DNA of 5,955 nt from Flavobacteriaceae bacterium UBA4022 (GTDB lineage: Bacteria > Bacteroidota > Bacteroidia > Flavobacteriales > Flavobacteriaceae), in NCBI GenBank assembly GCA_002384055.1, contig DGAU01000002.1:1-5955 (forward strand), given 5' to 3'. The position numbers were made by a program, and so were the translations under genes. A model generated the notes under the pieces. It saw only the letters and a program-made list of their open reading frames with translations, did no database searches and was not told the origin of the DNA. Positions within the stretch are counted from its first letter, which is position 1; each line of letters begins with the position of its first letter. This document shows positions 1 through 5,955 of the stretch, piece by piece.

Positions 1-2514
1 GTAGGTATTAATTGTGCTGATTTCAGGACTGCCCGAGGAATCCAGGCCGCCCTTAAAGCGTCGGCTCAATATATTTTTTTGATCGGCCAAATTTAACAGT
101 CCCAAATTGACTTTAAACTCGGTATTGGCCTTTGACCACCATCGGTATTCAGCCGCAAAATCCATTCTGAAATAGGGCATAAGGCGCAGTTCATTTGGGT
201 TTTGGTAATCCGGTACAAAAGCACCTAATTCATTAATATTGAGTATTCCTGTTGTTTCGGTATAGGGTAAGCCGCTATGCCAATGGCCCCCTAGAGACAG
301 TTTTATTTGATTTATGGTGGTGTTTAAGGCCCACTTAAATTGATTGCTGATGTCAACATTGTTGGGGAATTCCGAGGGGAAAAAAGACTCAAAATTGTAA
401 TTGTTTTGTCCCCAAGTATAACTCATCCATAAATCAAAAAGACCAAATGTTTTTTGCCCCGAGAGTTCGAGTCCGGAGGTTTGATATCCTCCCAGTGCCT
501 GCTGAAATTGAAATTGATTTTGGAAGAGCTGGCTTTCAGCGCTTAAGGCAGTTACATTTTTATGATAGACCGCGGCGTTGACGCCAAAATCCATAATTTG
601 GTACTGCCAACTCAGGCTCCATTGGTCACCTTTCCTGAGGGGTTTTGTCTGACCATCGGCCAAGGCCCATCGTCTCTTTTCAATCCCAAGAAAATCGCTT
701 TGCAAGTCAACTCTTTGGCCAATTGCTTGGTGTCTTTGCTCATAAGAAATGCTGAGGCTTTGTTTCTTACTGAGTTTATATCGGCCCAATAATAATGGCT
801 CGGCCAGTGTTTGATTCCATTTTGGATAATGGCTTAAACGCCCTGCGATAGAGAAATTAAACGGCTTTTTCGCTGGAGCAAATTTCCAGTTTAAATACAT
901 CATATGACTGCGCAGGACTTCTTTTTTGGAAGAGAAGAACAAAGGAGTGTTTACCTCTTGTCTGTTGCCAATACCGATTTCATTAAAATTGTAGGTGGCT
1001 TTAAATTTGTGTCCCTCAAGATTTAATTCATGGGTGATATAGGTGTCCAGATCCAAGACTTTATTGTCTTGCTTTAGCGTTTGGTTACTAAAAAATTCTT
1101 GATTTAGTGCATCTATACGATACTGGTTAACAGAAATTTTGGCTGTAGTTTTATGACGGTCGGACCATTGATGATCGACAAAGAGCCCTATAACCTGGGA
1201 TTTTTGCTCAAGCTTGTTAATTTTTTCGATAGAACCCAAGGCCTCTGTGAACTCAAAATGGTTTTCAATGGCCATGAAAGCCAATTTGACGCTAGTGCTT
1301 TGACTTAATTGGTAATTAATTTTACCGCCAAAGTCTAAAAAGTAAAATTGCTCATTAAAATCAATTGGCTCGTAGGCGCTATTGCTTTGGTTATTGGTTA
1401 TTTCCGTGTCTTGAAACATACGGCCAAAATAACTGTCATAGACCGGTGTGGGCAACCAGCGATTATAGGAAGTTCTTCCGGCTAGTTTTATTCCAAGGCG
1501 CTTATTGGCTTTAATCTCAGTTGCAAACTGGGTGTCCAGTAGGTTGACACTGTAACGAAATCGTGTTGTTTCAGGGATTTGATCGCTGCTGCTGATATTC
1601 ATGCTACCAGAAACAAAATTGCGGAATTCTCCGGGGGCATTAGCTTTGAAAACCTCGACTTTAGTACTTAAAAACGGATTAAAGGCAGAAATCAGTCCGA
1701 AGAAATGTCCGTATTGATACATGCGAATCCCTTCCCAACTGATATTGTTTTCATCATTGGCACCCCCACGAATATTCATGGTGGATACCGTTTCATTGGC
1801 ACTTTGAACACCAGGAAGTGCTTGGGCAAACCACAGGGCGTCATTTTGGGTCTGTCCCGGGAGCAAGCCAAAGGCTTCTGTATTTATGCTGTAGTTGCCT
1901 TGGCCACGTTGAATGATTCCCGCGGTTAAAAATCGTCCGATACTTACAGTTTCGAGGGTAGTTGGATCGCTTTGGCTATAAAAAATGGGACAGTAATTAT
2001 TTTTAATTGAGTCGGCCGAAACAATCAGGGGTTTTTGACCGACGTAGGTTATGCGTAAATCACCTTTGAGCCTGGTGTTTTCAATAAAAAATGTGCCATT
2101 TTGATCCGTAAGGGTGCCGTAGGGTGTTCCTAAGACTTGCACTGATGCCCAGGACAAAGGCAAGTCGCTGGCGCCTGCTAAAATTTGTCCACAGTATTTG
2201 GTGCGAGGCGTTTTAGTTCGGTTCAGACTGATATAGCGTCGATCAATTTGCTCGGCCCAGAGCCCCGTTCTTGATTGTATAAAATCAAGCTTAGCCCCCA
2301 GACCTTCAAGGTCATCGGTTATGGCTATAGAGACAATTTGGTCATCGACGTCCTCAGGGCGGTACGAAAACTTTATATCATATTCGAATTCAAGTTGTTT
2401 TAAATATTCTGAGAGGGTTAGCGGCGCTGTGGTTTGCGCCATGGCGTTAAAGCCGCTCCAAAGCCAGAAAATCAAGATCCATCGGATCGCCTTATGCTGG
2501 GGCATGAATCGCAT
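1..2514 (-). CDS. TonB-dependent outer-membrane receptor with STN signalling domain (3' end cut by window edge)
   Basis: The frame is open without a stop for 838 codons from ATG at 2514 to the window edge. Domains in order: a signal peptide (about 1-26, hydrophobic WILIFWLW core, likely cleavage after AMA before Q27); an STN domain (about 30-98); a CarboxypepD_reg-like beta-sandwich (about 107-170, with GT-YGTLTDQNGTF and a following ITYVGQK); a TonB-box-like TTLETVSI (about 185-192); a plug (about 190-305, with ALPGVQS and NIRGGANDENN); then a beta-barrel rich in alternating aromatic strands. The last visible part (NLADQKNILSR) resembles the penultimate strand of this family, so probably only some 20-30 residues are missing. 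STN receptors of the FecA type import a ligand using TonB energy and signal to a FecR protein. The start overlaps the fecR-like stop by one base. A second ATG at 2505 would shorten only the n-region. The ligand is unknown and no SusD-like gene is visible. The family call is firm; the substrate is not. Confidence 0.93.
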   Translation of the reverse strand, partial: MRFMPQHKAIRWILIFWLWSGFNAMAQTTAPLTLSEYLKQLEFEYDIKFSYRPEDVDDQIVSIAITDDLEGLGAKLDFIQSRTGLWAEQIDRRYISLNRTKTPRTKYCGQILAGASDLPLSWASVQVLGTPYGTLTDQNGTFFIENTRLKGDLRITYVGQKPLIVSADSIKNNYCPIFYSQSDPTTLETVSIGRFLTAGIIQRGQGNYSINTEAFGLLPGQTQNDALWFAQALPGVQSANETVSTMNIRGGANDENNISWEGIRMYQYGHFFGLISAFNPFLSTKVEVFKANAPGEFRNFVSGSMNISSSDQIPETTRFRYSVNLLDTQFATEIKANKRLGIKLAGRTSYNRWLPTPVYDSYFGRMFQDTEITNNQSNSAYEPIDFNEQFYFLDFGGKINYQLSQSTSVKLAFMAIENHFEFTEALGSIEKINKLEQKSQVIGLFVDHQWSDRHKTTAKISVNQYRIDALNQEFFSNQTLKQDNKVLDLDTYITHELNLEGHKFKATYNFNEIGIGNRQEVNTPLFFSSKKEVLRSHMMYLNWKFAPAKKPFNFSIAGRLSHYPKWNQTLAEPLLLGRYKLSKKQSLSISYEQRHQAIGQRVDLQSDFLGIEKRRWALADGQTKPLRKGDQWSLSWQYQIMDFGVNAAVYHKNVTALSAESQLFQNQFQFQQALGGYQTSGLELSGQKTFGLFDLWMSYTWGQNNYNFESFFPSEFPNNVDISNQFKWALNTTINQIKLSLGGHWHSGLPYTETTGILNINELGAFVPDYQNPNELRLMPYFRMDFAAEYRWWSKANTEFKVNLGLLNLADQKNILSRRFKGGLDSSGSPEISTINTY

Positions 2515-3464
2515 TAATCTCGGAAAATACGGACCTCTTTATCTTCGAGATCAAAACTCAAGCCAAAGGGTTGACATATTGATTTAAGGGCGGTGGTTAT
2601 ATCGTCATAAGTAAAGCTGCCGCTAAACTTTGCTGATTCGATTTGGATCCCCAAATCTGCACTGTATATGAGGTCTACAGCATACTGCCTTTGCAATTCA
2701 TTAAATACCGTGACAAGGGGGGCGTTTTCAAAACTGATTTCTCCCGACATCCAATCTGGTTTTGCCCCAATGATTGCTTGATCCTTTGTCAGAATGCCGT
2801 GCTCTAAGTGCATACCACTGCCCTGAGGTAGCATTACAGTCGTGTCGGGGGTTTGCACTTTAACAAGACCTTCAAAACAATGGACATAAAACTGACCATC
2901 TCGCACCTTTACATTGAATTCTGTTCCCAGTACAGTGATGATACCTGAGGGCGTGTTTACACTAAATGTACTGCCCTTAATCACATCGAAATAGGCCTCT
3001 CCATCAAGGTCGATCATTCGATTAATGTTCCAAGATTCCGGACTATAACTCGCCTTGGATCCCGCGTTGAGAGAAATTTCAGATCCGTCTGGAAGGGTCC
3101 ATTGTCGGTGCACGCCTTCTGGAGTAATCAAAGCCATATTCTCGGAACTTAGGAAGAAATAGCTTCCAAGGACAATAACCAGAATGGCTGCAAGCCGATA
3201 ACGCACAGCAGGTGTTGGAATTAATTTAATGAGGCGCCCGAATAAGCTCTTGTCTTTTGTTTGTTCATATTGGTTGCGATGGGCCTCAATATGGTGCTCA
3301 ATACATCGCCAATTTTCTTCAGCTAGGAATCCCTCGTACTTTAATCCAGCAGCCTGAGCGCTCAGGGCCATTAAGTCGGCAGTTTCAGGATCTTTTTTAA
3401 GGGCCTCAATTTCTTTTTTAGAAGCTTGGTGATTCAGGAATTTATCGAGTAGTTTTTGATCCAT
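2514..3464 (-). CDS. FecR-family transmembrane anti-sigma factor
   Basis: This 316-residue protein has the three-part FecR layout of Bacteroidota. The cytoplasmic N-terminus (1-88) starts with a helical sigma-binding region (LLDKFLNHQASKKEIEAL, then ENWRCIEHHI). A single membrane segment follows at about 89-106 (RLAAILVIVLGSYFFL). The periplasmic FecR domain is at about 115-215 (LPDGSEISLNAGS, DLDGEAYFDV, VLGTEFNV, VHCFEGLVKV). The C-terminal STN-like / DUF4974-type domain is at about 243-314 (SFENAPLVTVFNELQRQY to EVRIF). In this family the protein holds the cognate ECF sigma factor and receives a signal from the receptor through the periplasm. The start is well defined: an in-frame TAA lies at 3485-3483 with no other start codon between. 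It lies 44 bp after the sigma gene and ends in a TAATG overlap with the receptor gene, so the three are almost certainly one operon. Whether it acts only as an inhibitor or is also needed for sigma activity, as for FecR of E. coli, cannot be seen. Confidence 0.95.
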   Translation of the reverse strand: MDQKLLDKFLNHQASKKEIEALKKDPETADLMALSAQAAGLKYEGFLAEENWRCIEHHIEAHRNQYEQTKDKSLFGRLIKLIPTPAVRYRLAAILVIVLGSYFFLSSENMALITPEGVHRQWTLPDGSEISLNAGSKASYSPESWNINRMIDLDGEAYFDVIKGSTFSVNTPSGIITVLGTEFNVKVRDGQFYVHCFEGLVKVQTPDTTVMLPQGSGMHLEHGILTKDQAIIGAKPDWMSGEISFENAPLVTVFNELQRQYAVDLIYSADLGIQIESAKFSGSFTYDDITTALKSICQPFGLSFDLEDKEVRIFRD

Positions 3465-3508
3465 TTGTATTGATGCTTGTAATTATAACATGCCAGAGCG
3501 CAAAAACC

Positions 3509-4021
3509 CTACCTGCCTTTTAGTTCTTCAATTTCTGAGCGCAAAGTCTTTAAGGCTAAGTGCATTCGTTTTTCAACAGCCTTAACCGATATATCGAGTG
3601 CCGAAGCGATCTCGCTATAAGTCATTTGATCGATGCGGTTCATAAGAAATGCGGTTTTTTGTCCCTCTGGCAGGGCTTCTATGGCCTTTTTAAGCTTGGT
3701 CTCAAATTCTTGATGCTCCATTAAAAATTCAGGATCTTCTTGAGATACGCCCGCGAGCGTTTCGGATTGATGCTTTTGGACAACCTTTAAATGAGCCACT
3801 TCATTTAAAAACTTTCGATTGGCTACGGTATATAGGTAAGATTTTGCTTTTTCCGGCGATACATCCTTGCAATGGTCCCAAAGCGCAATGAAGGCTTCTT
3901 GGACCAGGTCATTGGCTTTGTCAGAATCTTGGGTCTTGTAACGACTAAAATTAAAGAGTGCCTTACCCCATTTTTGGTAAATGCTGGAAAAGATGGACTC
4001 GTCGCAAACGTTTTGATTCAT
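3509..4021 (-). CDS. ECF (extracytoplasmic function) RNA polymerase sigma factor
   Basis: This 170-residue protein has only the two regions of an ECF sigma factor. Region 2 (about 11-78) contains FSSIYQKWGKALFNFSRY, the core-binding DLVQEAFIALWDH helix and the SYLYTVANRKFLNEVAHLK promoter-melting segment. A short linker (about 80-105) follows. Region 4 (about 108-163) contains AIEALPEGQKTAFLMNRID and the helix-turn-helix MTYSEIASALDISVKAVEKRMHLALKTLR that would read the -35 element. No region 1.1 or region 3 is present, and the length is normal for the class. The ATG is secure because an in-frame TAA sits at 4033-4031, three codons upstream, and the next Met is residue 101. It is the first gene of the operon with fecR and the receptor. 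By family analogy it directs transcription of the receptor and possibly other surface genes when FecR is signalled. Its actual target promoters are not evident. The divergent lipoprotein is a candidate target only by position. Confidence 0.95.
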   Translation of the reverse strand: MNQNVCDESIFSSIYQKWGKALFNFSRYKTQDSDKANDLVQEAFIALWDHCKDVSPEKAKSYLYTVANRKFLNEVAHLKVVQKHQSETLAGVSQEDPEFLMEHQEFETKLKKAIEALPEGQKTAFLMNRIDQMTYSEIASALDISVKAVEKRMHLALKTLRSEIEELKGR

Positions 4022-4123
4022 GGTAAAAGGTTAGGCACCTATAAAATTACAAAAAAAACAACCTAGGGGGTAGGGTAAACTGATGCTAATCGGTTATATT
4101 AATGTAACCACAAATTTTAACCC
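4022..4123. promoter_or_regulatory. Divergent intergenic region between sigma operon and lipoprotein
   Basis: These 102 bp separate two genes pointing away from each other, so both promoters are expected here unless they lie inside the coding regions. An A-tract of eight lies at 4051-4058. On the minus strand, TAATTTTA (4049-4042) resembles the Bacteroidota -7 element TAnnTTTG and would give a leader of about 20 nt before the sigma gene, but no TTG stands at the expected -33 spacing. On the plus strand, TATATTAA (4095-4102) is an even weaker -7 match, again without a -33 TTG. The absence of good primary-sigma promoters is compatible with activator or ECF-sigma control, but it is weak evidence. 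A G-rich stretch (4065-4075) lies between the two. Neither start codon has a Shine-Dalgarno sequence, which is usual in this phylum. Confidence 0.5.
4092..4109. promoter_or_regulatory. 18-bp near-perfect dyad, possible operator
   Basis: The sequence GGTTATATTAATGTAACC is an inverted repeat in which eight of nine base pairs match and the ninth is T against G. It lies 14 bp upstream of the lipoprotein ATG and overlaps the only -7-like element for that gene, a position where a dimeric regulator could block or steer transcription. It could also act on the sigma operon, which starts 70 bp away. The symmetry is seen directly; the operator role is inference, and an AT-rich palindrome can arise by chance. 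The half-site GGTTA is not one I can assign to a named regulator. Confidence 0.35.
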
Positions 4124-5881
4124 ATGAAATTAATTAATTTGAGATTCATTTTAATCGCTTTAATAGCGCTATTTACCGCAACTTCTTGCCAAAAGGAGGA
4201 GGACGTAATTATCGATCCAACGGACAATTCGGAATCGTTTAACGGCACATCTAATTTTGCAGCAAACTTGTTAAGTGCTACACAAAATGACGGGTCAATA
4301 GATAATCTAATTGACGGAACTTCTTGTTTTTCTTTAGATTTTCCGGTAGATGTTGTGGCCAATGGCCAGCAAGTCACCTTGAACTCAATCAGTGATTTAC
4401 AATTGGTTGAGGCCATATTCAACCTATTTATTGGGGATACAGATGTCCTTGATTTGGTATTTCCTATAACGCTAATTTCTGAAGACTTCAGTGAGCAAGT
4501 GGTCAATGACTTGGCCGGTTTTAATGCGTTAGTGGCCAACTGTGCCAACAATATTGCGGACGATTTAAATTGTTTGGATTTTCAGTTCCCAATAACTGGA
4601 ACACTCTATAATGCATCCAATGAGCAGACGGGGACTTTAAGCATCAATAATGCTAATGAATGGTTTCAATTTTTGAGTGGTCTGGGCAGCGATGTGTATG
4701 TGGCCATCAACTATCCGATTACGGTACTTGTCAGTGGTGTATCCACAACAGTGAATTCAAATACAGAATTAACCGATATTTTCAATCAAACCAATTGTTC
4801 TAACTCGGGAAGCAATACCACAACGGGAATAGAAGATGTTCTGACCGATGGGGTTTGGTATGTGACTTATTTCTTTGACGATTACGACGAGACTTCTGAC
4901 TTTAATGGCTATGCCTTTAGTTTTAATGCCGATGGTTCGGCAGTTGCTGATAACGGTGTACAGACTGCGGGTAGCTGGAGTACTTATACGGATTCTGGGG
5001 TCGAAAAATTAGACTTGAATTTTGGCATGATGGAGCCACTTGAAGAACTCATGGATGATTGGGAGATTGTTTCCGTATCCTCCGATGAAATCCAATTGCG
5101 TGATATCAGTGGTGATGGTAGTTTAGATCAGTTGACATTTGGCCGTACGCCAAACTCTGGCGGAGGCGGCAGTGGAGAAACCAATGCCTTGATTGAATTG
5201 CTTGTGACCGATCAGTGGTACATCCATTTGATGGAAGAGGATTTAGAGAATGACGCTTGTGATTATGTGGATTTCAGCTTTACCTATGCCTTAAATGGCA
5301 CGGTGCAAGCCGTTTCGGCCACAAGAACAGTGGATGGTTTCTGGGCGGTATCCAACAGCTCTTCTGGTCTTGAACTGATCTTAAATTTCAATTATATCTC
5401 AGAGGACGATCCATTTGAAGATTTGAACGACGATTGGGATGTGCTTTTCTACGACTCTGAAAACGTGCAGCTTGAGGAGGTCAGTGGTGGTAACGGCGAT
5501 GCAGAGCTGTTGCAGTTTGCCCGCACGCCTTACACGGGCTGCGGCAATACATCACCTGAGACCATTGAGGGTAAGTGGGTCCTGGAAGATTACCAAAATA
5601 CCATGTATATTTTTCAAGATGGCTTGAGATATACGGTTTATTGTGCAGACCCAGTTTGTGATTGGGAAAACTTGGGCATTGATGACGCCATTCCTAACCC
5701 AAATCCTTATACTTTTATTGATGATGTCCTTACGATTGATTTATCTTTTGGCAATTTCTTTGTCAAGGAAATGGACTTCCGTTGCCAGAACAATGTCGTT
5801 CAATATGAATTTGAGGATGTGAATCAAATTTTGACCATTCGATGGTTCAGACCAGGGTATGATATTTCTCAGTGTAATTAA
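4124..5881 (+). CDS. Large repeat-built lipoprotein, predicted surface-exposed, function unknown
   Basis: This 585-residue protein begins with a lipoprotein signal peptide: Lys/Arg n-region, hydrophobic FILIALIALF, and lipobox ATSC with Cys22 as the lipidated residue. QKEED follows the Cys and resembles the Bacteroidota lipoprotein export signal (QKDDE-like in Capnocytophaga), which directs lipoproteins to the cell surface. After a low-complexity linker come four repeats of about 41 residues centred on FP/YP (Pro 74, 114, 156, 198), then three beta-rich lipocalin-like modules (about 236-343, 356-470, 480-578). A SGGGGSGE linker lies between modules 1 and 2. The protein is strongly acidic and has ten further cysteines, including a CADPVC pair at 507-512, which suggests disulfides in an exported protein. 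The start is fixed by an in-frame TAA three bases before the ATG region (4118-4120). It is divergent from the sigma operon and may lead an operon with the gene at 5929. I do not recognise a named family for the whole protein; binding or adhesion at the surface is only a guess. Confidence 0.9.
   Translation: MKLINLRFILIALIALFTATSCQKEEDVIIDPTDNSESFNGTSNFAANLLSATQNDGSIDNLIDGTSCFSLDFPVDVVANGQQVTLNSISDLQLVEAIFNLFIGDTDVLDLVFPITLISEDFSEQVVNDLAGFNALVANCANNIADDLNCLDFQFPITGTLYNASNEQTGTLSINNANEWFQFLSGLGSDVYVAINYPITVLVSGVSTTVNSNTELTDIFNQTNCSNSGSNTTTGIEDVLTDGVWYVTYFFDDYDETSDFNGYAFSFNADGSAVADNGVQTAGSWSTYTDSGVEKLDLNFGMMEPLEELMDDWEIVSVSSDEIQLRDISGDGSLDQLTFGRTPNSGGGGSGETNALIELLVTDQWYIHLMEEDLENDACDYVDFSFTYALNGTVQAVSATRTVDGFWAVSNSSSGLELILNFNYISEDDPFEDLNDDWDVLFYDSENVQLEEVSGGNGDAELLQFARTPYTGCGNTSPETIEGKWVLEDYQNTMYIFQDGLRYTVYCADPVCDWENLGIDDAIPNPNPYTFIDDVLTIDLSFGNFFVKEMDFRCQNNVVQYEFEDVNQILTIRWFRPGYDISQCN
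4307..4804 (+). repeat. Four tandem FP/YP protein repeats in the lipoprotein
   Basis: Residues about 62-227 of the lipoprotein hold four diverged copies of one unit. Each has an alternating hydrophobic strand ending in a Pro motif (SLDFPVDV, DLVFPITL, DFQFPITG, AINYPITV), a turn, a second strand ending in an Asn-rich corner (TLNSISDL, QVVNDLAGF, SINNANEW, TVNSNTEL), and a short amphipathic helix. The prolines are at 74, 114, 156 and 198, a period of 40-42 residues. Copies 1 and 3 begin with Cys (68, 150), and copies 2 and 4 have a Cys near their end (140, 225). The repeats are visible only at protein level; the DNA copies have diverged, so this is an old duplication. Confidence 0.75.
4829..5857 (+). 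repeat. Three lipocalin-like beta modules in the lipoprotein
   Basis: Residues about 236-343, 356-470 and 480-578 each begin with a Trp-centred strand typical of lipocalin-like domains (TDGVWYVTYF, TDQWYIHLM, IEGKWVLEDY). Modules 1 and 2 are clear duplicates. Both run through a Trp strand (GSWSTYTDSG against GFWAVSNSSSG), an LDLNF/LILNF strand, a DDWE/DDWD segment, an IQLRDISG/VQLEEVSG strand, and the shared ending F-RTP (LTFGRTP, LQFARTP). Module 3 is shorter and more diverged and keeps the first strand and later beta strands (VLTIDLSF, QYEFED, LTIRWF). In module 1 the acidic loop DISGDGSLD resembles a DxSxDGxxD calcium-binding loop. The duplication is seen directly. The lipocalin-like fold is inferred from pattern and is less sure, above all for module 3. 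Confidence 0.65.
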
Positions 5882-5928
5882 ACCAAAATCAATTAATTTT
5901 GACCTATAAACTTTTTAAAAACAACCTG
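5882..5928. other. Short AT-rich gap between lipoprotein and next gene
   Basis: This 47-bp gap holds a weak inverted repeat, CAAAAT/ATTTTG (5884-5889 with 5896-5901, loop of six). Its stem is AT-only apart from one pair and no U-run follows directly, so it is unlikely to be a strong terminator. No Shine-Dalgarno sequence and no convincing TTG/TAnnTTTG promoter pair is seen. The short gap and same strand make co-transcription of the lipoprotein and the next gene likely. Confidence 0.4.
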
Positions 5929-5955
5929 ATGAAAGCAAATATTTTTTTAATCGCC
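5929..5955 (+). CDS. Start of a further gene, probably exported (partial)
   Basis: Only nine codons are inside the window: ATG followed by a Lys and then a hydrophobic run (MKANIFLIA). A basic residue and a hydrophobic stretch right after the start are what a signal peptide looks like, so a second exported or lipid-anchored protein is plausible. It lies 47 bp after the lipoprotein on the same strand. The family cannot be told from so little sequence, and the call rests on context: the ATG follows a gene end at normal operon spacing. Confidence 0.5.

Noticed and set aside
562..2587. Short plus-strand open frames at 562-792, 1705-1929 and 2321-2587
   Set aside because: Each lies opposite the continuous receptor frame, or its junction with fecR, which shows clear STN, plug and barrel motifs. 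None has a recognisable domain.
3872..4066. Plus-strand open frame overlapping the start of the sigma gene
   Set aside because: It covers the sigma region 2 coding sequence on the other strand and ends in the intergenic A-tract. The sigma frame is conserved in sequence pattern, so this one is a shadow.
4062..4075. G-rich stretch CCTAGGGGGTAGGG as a G-quadruplex or telomere-like repeat
   Set aside because: Only two runs of three or more G are present, and four are needed for an intramolecular quadruplex. It is noted only as a composition feature of the intergenic region.
4042..4102. Standard Bacteroidota promoters for either divergent gene
   Set aside because: Weak -7 matches exist on both strands, but neither has a TTG at the -33 distance, so no promoter is called as a feature of its own.
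4117..4551. Minus-strand open frame of 144 codons inside the lipoprotein gene
   Set aside because: It lies fully opposite the lipoprotein coding frame apart from a few bases, and its Ser/Lys-rich translation has no recognisable domain. The plus-strand frame has a signal peptide, lipobox and internal repeats, so this is a shadow.
5439..5627. Second plus-frame open stretch inside the lipoprotein gene
   Set aside because: It is out of frame with a gene whose modules 2 and 3 continue through it, and its composition (Cys/Arg/Ser-rich) is that of a frame shadow.
5884..5901. Inverted repeat CAAAAT/ATTTTG after the lipoprotein as a terminator
   Set aside because: The stem is six pairs, nearly all A-T, without a directly following U-tract, so it is too weak to call a terminator.

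Overview
The window looks like chromosomal DNA from a member of the Bacteroidota, most likely a marine or environmental Flavobacteriia. Four things suggest this: the moderately AT-rich base composition, start codons with no Shine-Dalgarno sequence, an ECF sigma / FecR / TonB-receptor cascade of the Bacteroidota layout, and a lipoprotein whose Cys is followed by QKEED, which resembles the surface lipoprotein export signal of that phylum. This is inference from sequence features alone; no marker gene is present.

Layout. The left two thirds (1-4021) is one minus-strand operon: an ECF sigma factor (4021-3509), a FecR-type transmembrane anti-sigma factor (3464-2514), and a TonB-dependent outer-membrane receptor (2514 to beyond the left edge). 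The receptor is open for 838 codons and is probably cut just before its C-terminus. The FecR stop and the receptor start share one base (TAATG), so the two are probably translationally coupled. A 102-bp divergent intergenic region (4022-4123) holds an 18-bp near-perfect dyad. To its right, on the plus strand, is a 585-residue lipoprotein (4124-5881), followed 47 bp later by the first nine codons of another gene that starts like an exported protein. No gene-free stretch reaches 300 bases.

How the genes fit together. The receptor carries an STN signalling domain ahead of its plug, and the FecR protein has the matching inner-membrane layout. The textbook reading is cell-surface signalling: ligand binding at the receptor is passed through STN to periplasmic FecR, which releases or activates the sigma factor. 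No SusD-like partner or iron-siderophore gene is visible, so the ligand is unknown. The divergent lipoprotein is predicted to be surface-exposed and is built from two repeat families: four FP/YP-centred repeats of about 41 residues, then three lipocalin-like beta modules. I recognise no named function for it. The sigma/FecR/receptor cassette, the divergent repeat lipoprotein and the next exported gene together form the best candidate here for an undescribed surface system.
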